DNA of 8,159 nt from CAZLPW01 sp964561495 (GTDB lineage: Bacteria > Fidelibacterota > Marinisomatia > Marinisomatales > UBA1611), in the NCBI GenBank assembly GCA_964561495.1, contig CAZLPW010000088.1:1-8159 (forward strand). The letters are read 5' to 3'. This document shows positions 6,195-8,159 of the stretch, one piece after another. Numbering within the stretch: position 1 is the stretch's first letter; each line of letters begins with the position of its first letter. The notes beneath the pieces were generated by a model. The model did no database searches. It was not told the DNA's origin and saw only the letters and a program-made list of their open reading frames with translations. Both the position numbers and the translations under genes were made by a program.

Positions 6195-8159
6195 TTAGAA
6201 CGAGTATTTTAACCCCAGGTCTATTGTTTTTCCATAGTGCTGTTCTAGAGCCAGAGAGTTACTAGTGTGATACCTGTTTTTATCCACCGCTTCGGTTATA
6301 TTATTCATATTGAGAAAAATTTCTATACCCTTGATTGGTAGTTTTTGTTTAACAGAGAGATCCCACCTGGTGTAATCATCTGTTGTCTGCCGAAGTTCTT
6401 TCCAAAAATTAGTTTGCATAAAGATGTCCGACTTTGATAAAACAGACAGCCTACCTGAAAAACCCTTATAGTCGTATCCGATTGAAACATTAAAAATCTC
6501 ATTAGGTTGGTCAATTAGGCGGTCAACATAGAAACTGTCTATATTCATTGTCTGAGCAACAAGAGGGGGGCCAAAATCGATTTCATAATGAATTTCTGTT
6601 CTGGGATATTTAACCGCTGACTCAGTAACCGTATAGTTTGCATTTAGCACAAGTCCGCTGAGCGTCCCTGGCAGGTACCAGAATCTTGTTTGGTAGTCAA
6701 ACTCCCAGCCCCTGAGTTTCACGGCGTAAGGGTTATTCGTTTTATAACTATTGATCATATAGCCTTTTAAATTATCAGTCAGGCCGTATTTTGTTGGATC
6801 ATCAACATATCTGCGCCCACTGGAATAAATAAGCCCGCTAATATTTTTCTCAAATCTTGCGATACTAAAAAGGCCCAAATGCTTTTGATTAAAGGCGATA
6901 CTGAAATCGAGGTTCTCTGATTTTCCAGGTTCAAGTCCAGTATTTCTATAATCTATGGACTGACTCCCTGTTGAGACATAATAAAGAGGCAAAATATCAG
7001 TGTAGTTTGGCCTTGTAAGTGTATTTGTACTAGCAAAGCGAATGTTCAGCCAGGAAACGGGTTTGTATCTTATAAATAGTGCAGGTAAAATATATTCATT
7101 TCCCCTATTTTGTAAGGTGCTATCACCTAAAAAGACAAAAGATGGTATTACCGATGCCCATGCCCTATAGGATTGATATCTGGTTGTATTTTTTTCAATC
7201 CTTGCTCCGGTTATAATATTAAGTTTTTCTCCTAGGTTCATATCTATCATTAAATAATCTGCTTTATAATTTTCCTCTCCCTCGTAATCATACAATATGG
7301 ATAAGGTCTCGTGCAAAACATGTACAACCATTTCGGGGGCTGCCACGCTACTATTATATTGATTCCAATTTTTTTTAAAATAATGAAAAATATCATTCAT
7401 CAGATTTATATTTGCTTTTGGGCCCATTGAATATCTGCCGCTAAAAAAATTTCTGGACTGATATTCATAATCTATAAATGGGTAAAAGGGGATACGGGTA
7501 ATTGCCTGAGATCCACATAATCCAATGTATTCAGAAAAATATTCAGGAAATTCGTTTGTCATCCCGCACATGGCATCGATTTCACTAATATCACCGTTTT
7601 CATTGTTTTGATCAAAATTTCTGGATTTGGTACGCTCTTTAGTCCCAAACTTAATTTTACCAGAAAAATTACTAGAAATTCTAAAATCATATTCCAGGTT
7701 AATTCCATAGGTTTGTTCAGTCTCTTTGCTCTTAGCCATATTGTAACTATATCCACGGAAAAGAATATTGCTCGTATCATTTGTTGTAATTTCTTGAATT
7801 CTATCAATCCCAACTCCAAACGGAGATTCTTTAAATGCAAAACCATCAAAAAAATTAAAATTTTTTATGAAAGAATTATTTTGTGCTATTGAAGTGGAGT
7901 AGAAGCTTTCTAAATGAAGGTTAGAGTATAGAGTCTGTTTAAAACGCAGAGTGTTGGTTCGTATTTTGATATCATTATCTGTGATTCCTGTATTGTGGTT
8001 TTTATCACCTCCAGTGAGTGAATAATTAATCCCGCACGTTGATATATCTTTATTGATTGAGCTTTTTAAGCTAGTAAAGCTAATGCTACCATCAGATAGG
8101 ATATCTCTATCAGGTATCTTGGTATCCACTACAATAAGACTGTTTCTTCTTTTATTGTC
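6195..8159 (-). CDS. TonB-dependent outer-membrane receptor, C-terminal barrel (5' end outside window)
   Basis: Partial gene: 654 codons plus TAA stop at 6195-6197. The frame stays open to the window edge; the GTG at 8127-8129 is an internal valine, and ten further codons upstream (reading DNKRRNSLIV) continue the same protein. The visible part is transmembrane beta-barrel: alternating aromatic/polar strands, the segment around GLEPGKSENLDFSIAF typical of TonB receptors, WEFDYQTRFWYLPG in a late strand, the late motif NMNNITE, and a C-terminal strand ending YGKTIDLGLKYSF with terminal Phe for outer-membrane insertion. Plug domain and any N-terminal carboxypeptidase-like or TonB-box region would lie beyond 8159. 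Family members import siderophores, cobalamin, glycans or peptides with TonB-ExbBD energy; the substrate cannot be read from this part. No SusD-like partner follows, unlike Bacteroides glycan loci. It lies upstream of, and on the same strand as, the secreted LamG and PNGase F-like genes. Confidence 0.87.
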   Translation of the reverse strand, partial: DNKRRNSLIVVDTKIPDRDILSDGSISFTSLKSSINKDISTCGINYSLTGGDKNHNTGITDNDIKIRTNTLRFKQTLYSNLHLESFYSTSIAQNNSFIKNFNFFDGFAFKESPFGVGIDRIQEITTNDTSNILFRGYSYNMAKSKETEQTYGINLEYDFRISSNFSGKIKFGTKERTKSRNFDQNNENGDISEIDAMCGMTNEFPEYFSEYIGLCGSQAITRIPFYPFIDYEYQSRNFFSGRYSMGPKANINLMNDIFHYFKKNWNQYNSSVAAPEMVVHVLHETLSILYDYEGEENYKADYLMIDMNLGEKLNIITGARIEKNTTRYQSYRAWASVIPSFVFLGDSTLQNRGNEYILPALFIRYKPVSWLNIRFASTNTLTRPNYTDILPLYYVSTGSQSIDYRNTGLEPGKSENLDFSIAFNQKHLGLFSIARFEKNISGLIYSSGRRYVDDPTKYGLTDNLKGYMINSYKTNNPYAVKLRGWEFDYQTRFWYLPGTLSGLVLNANYTVTESAVKYPRTEIHYEIDFGPPLVAQTMNIDSFYVDRLIDQPNEIFNVSIGYDYKGFSGRLSVLSKSDIFMQTNFWKELRQTTDDYTRWDLSVKQKLPIKGIEIFLNMNNITEAVDKNRYHTSNSLALEQHYGKTIDLGLKYSF

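Noticed and set aside
7559..7892. Overlapping open frames on both strands inside the receptor gene
   Set aside because: They are out of frame or antisense to the continuous beta-barrel frame, which carries the family signals.
8127..8129. GTG as a start codon for the receptor
   Set aside because: The frame is open to the window edge, and at this point the protein is already barrel-like with no plug or signal peptide; the true start is beyond 8159.
1..8159. tRNA, rRNA, CRISPR array, insertion sequence, phage or defence genes
   Set aside because: No cloverleaf-like segments, spaced direct repeats, transposase motifs or terminal inverted repeats were seen; nearly all of the window is accounted for by six genes.

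Overview
The window (8159 bp, AT-rich, standard code, no broken genes) comes from a Gram-negative bacterium with an outer membrane and a type IX secretion system (T9SS). Two adjacent secreted proteins end in T9SS type A sorting domains built around an 'NPFNP' motif. A TonB-dependent outer-membrane receptor lies just upstream of them. This style of sorting domain, combined with dockerin repeats, LamG folds, low GC and mostly Shine-Dalgarno-free starts, points to the Fibrobacteres-Chlorobi-Bacteroidetes superphylum. A marine lineage such as Candidatus Marinimicrobia (SAR406) is my best guess. The taxonomic placement is inference.

Layout. Positions 2-2033 (minus strand) hold a cytoplasmic pair: a GH3 NagZ-type beta-N-acetylhexosaminidase, followed 4 bp downstream by an atypical ROK-like sugar kinase. 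Divergent from them across 75 bp is a plus-strand gene (2109-2954) for an exported DUF1460 (NlpC/P60-like amidase) protein. Positions 2958-8159 (minus strand) carry a surface/secretion module in transcription order: the C-terminal barrel of a TonB-dependent receptor (cut by the window edge), a LamG-dockerin-T9SS protein, and, 3 bp after that, a PNGase F-like protein with a cohesin-like module and a T9SS domain. The DUF1460 gene and the PNGase F-like gene converge with only 3 bp between their stop codons.

How the genes may work together. Two readings are possible and not exclusive. (a) The amidase-like protein, NagZ and kinase form a muropeptide/amino-sugar salvage set: peptide cleavage in the periplasm, GlcNAc release and sugar phosphorylation inside the cell. 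(b) The PNGase F-like and LamG proteins act outside the cell on glycoproteins, the receptor takes up products, and the GlcNAc-directed enzymes next door consume them. That would make the window a small N-glycan/glycoprotein scavenging locus. Reading (b) is a hypothesis from gene order.

The most notable single item is the PNGase F-like protein. It keeps the Asp and one Glu of the known catalytic set but has Asp where the reference enzyme has the second Glu. It lacks one disulfide pair and carries an inserted four-cysteine loop.
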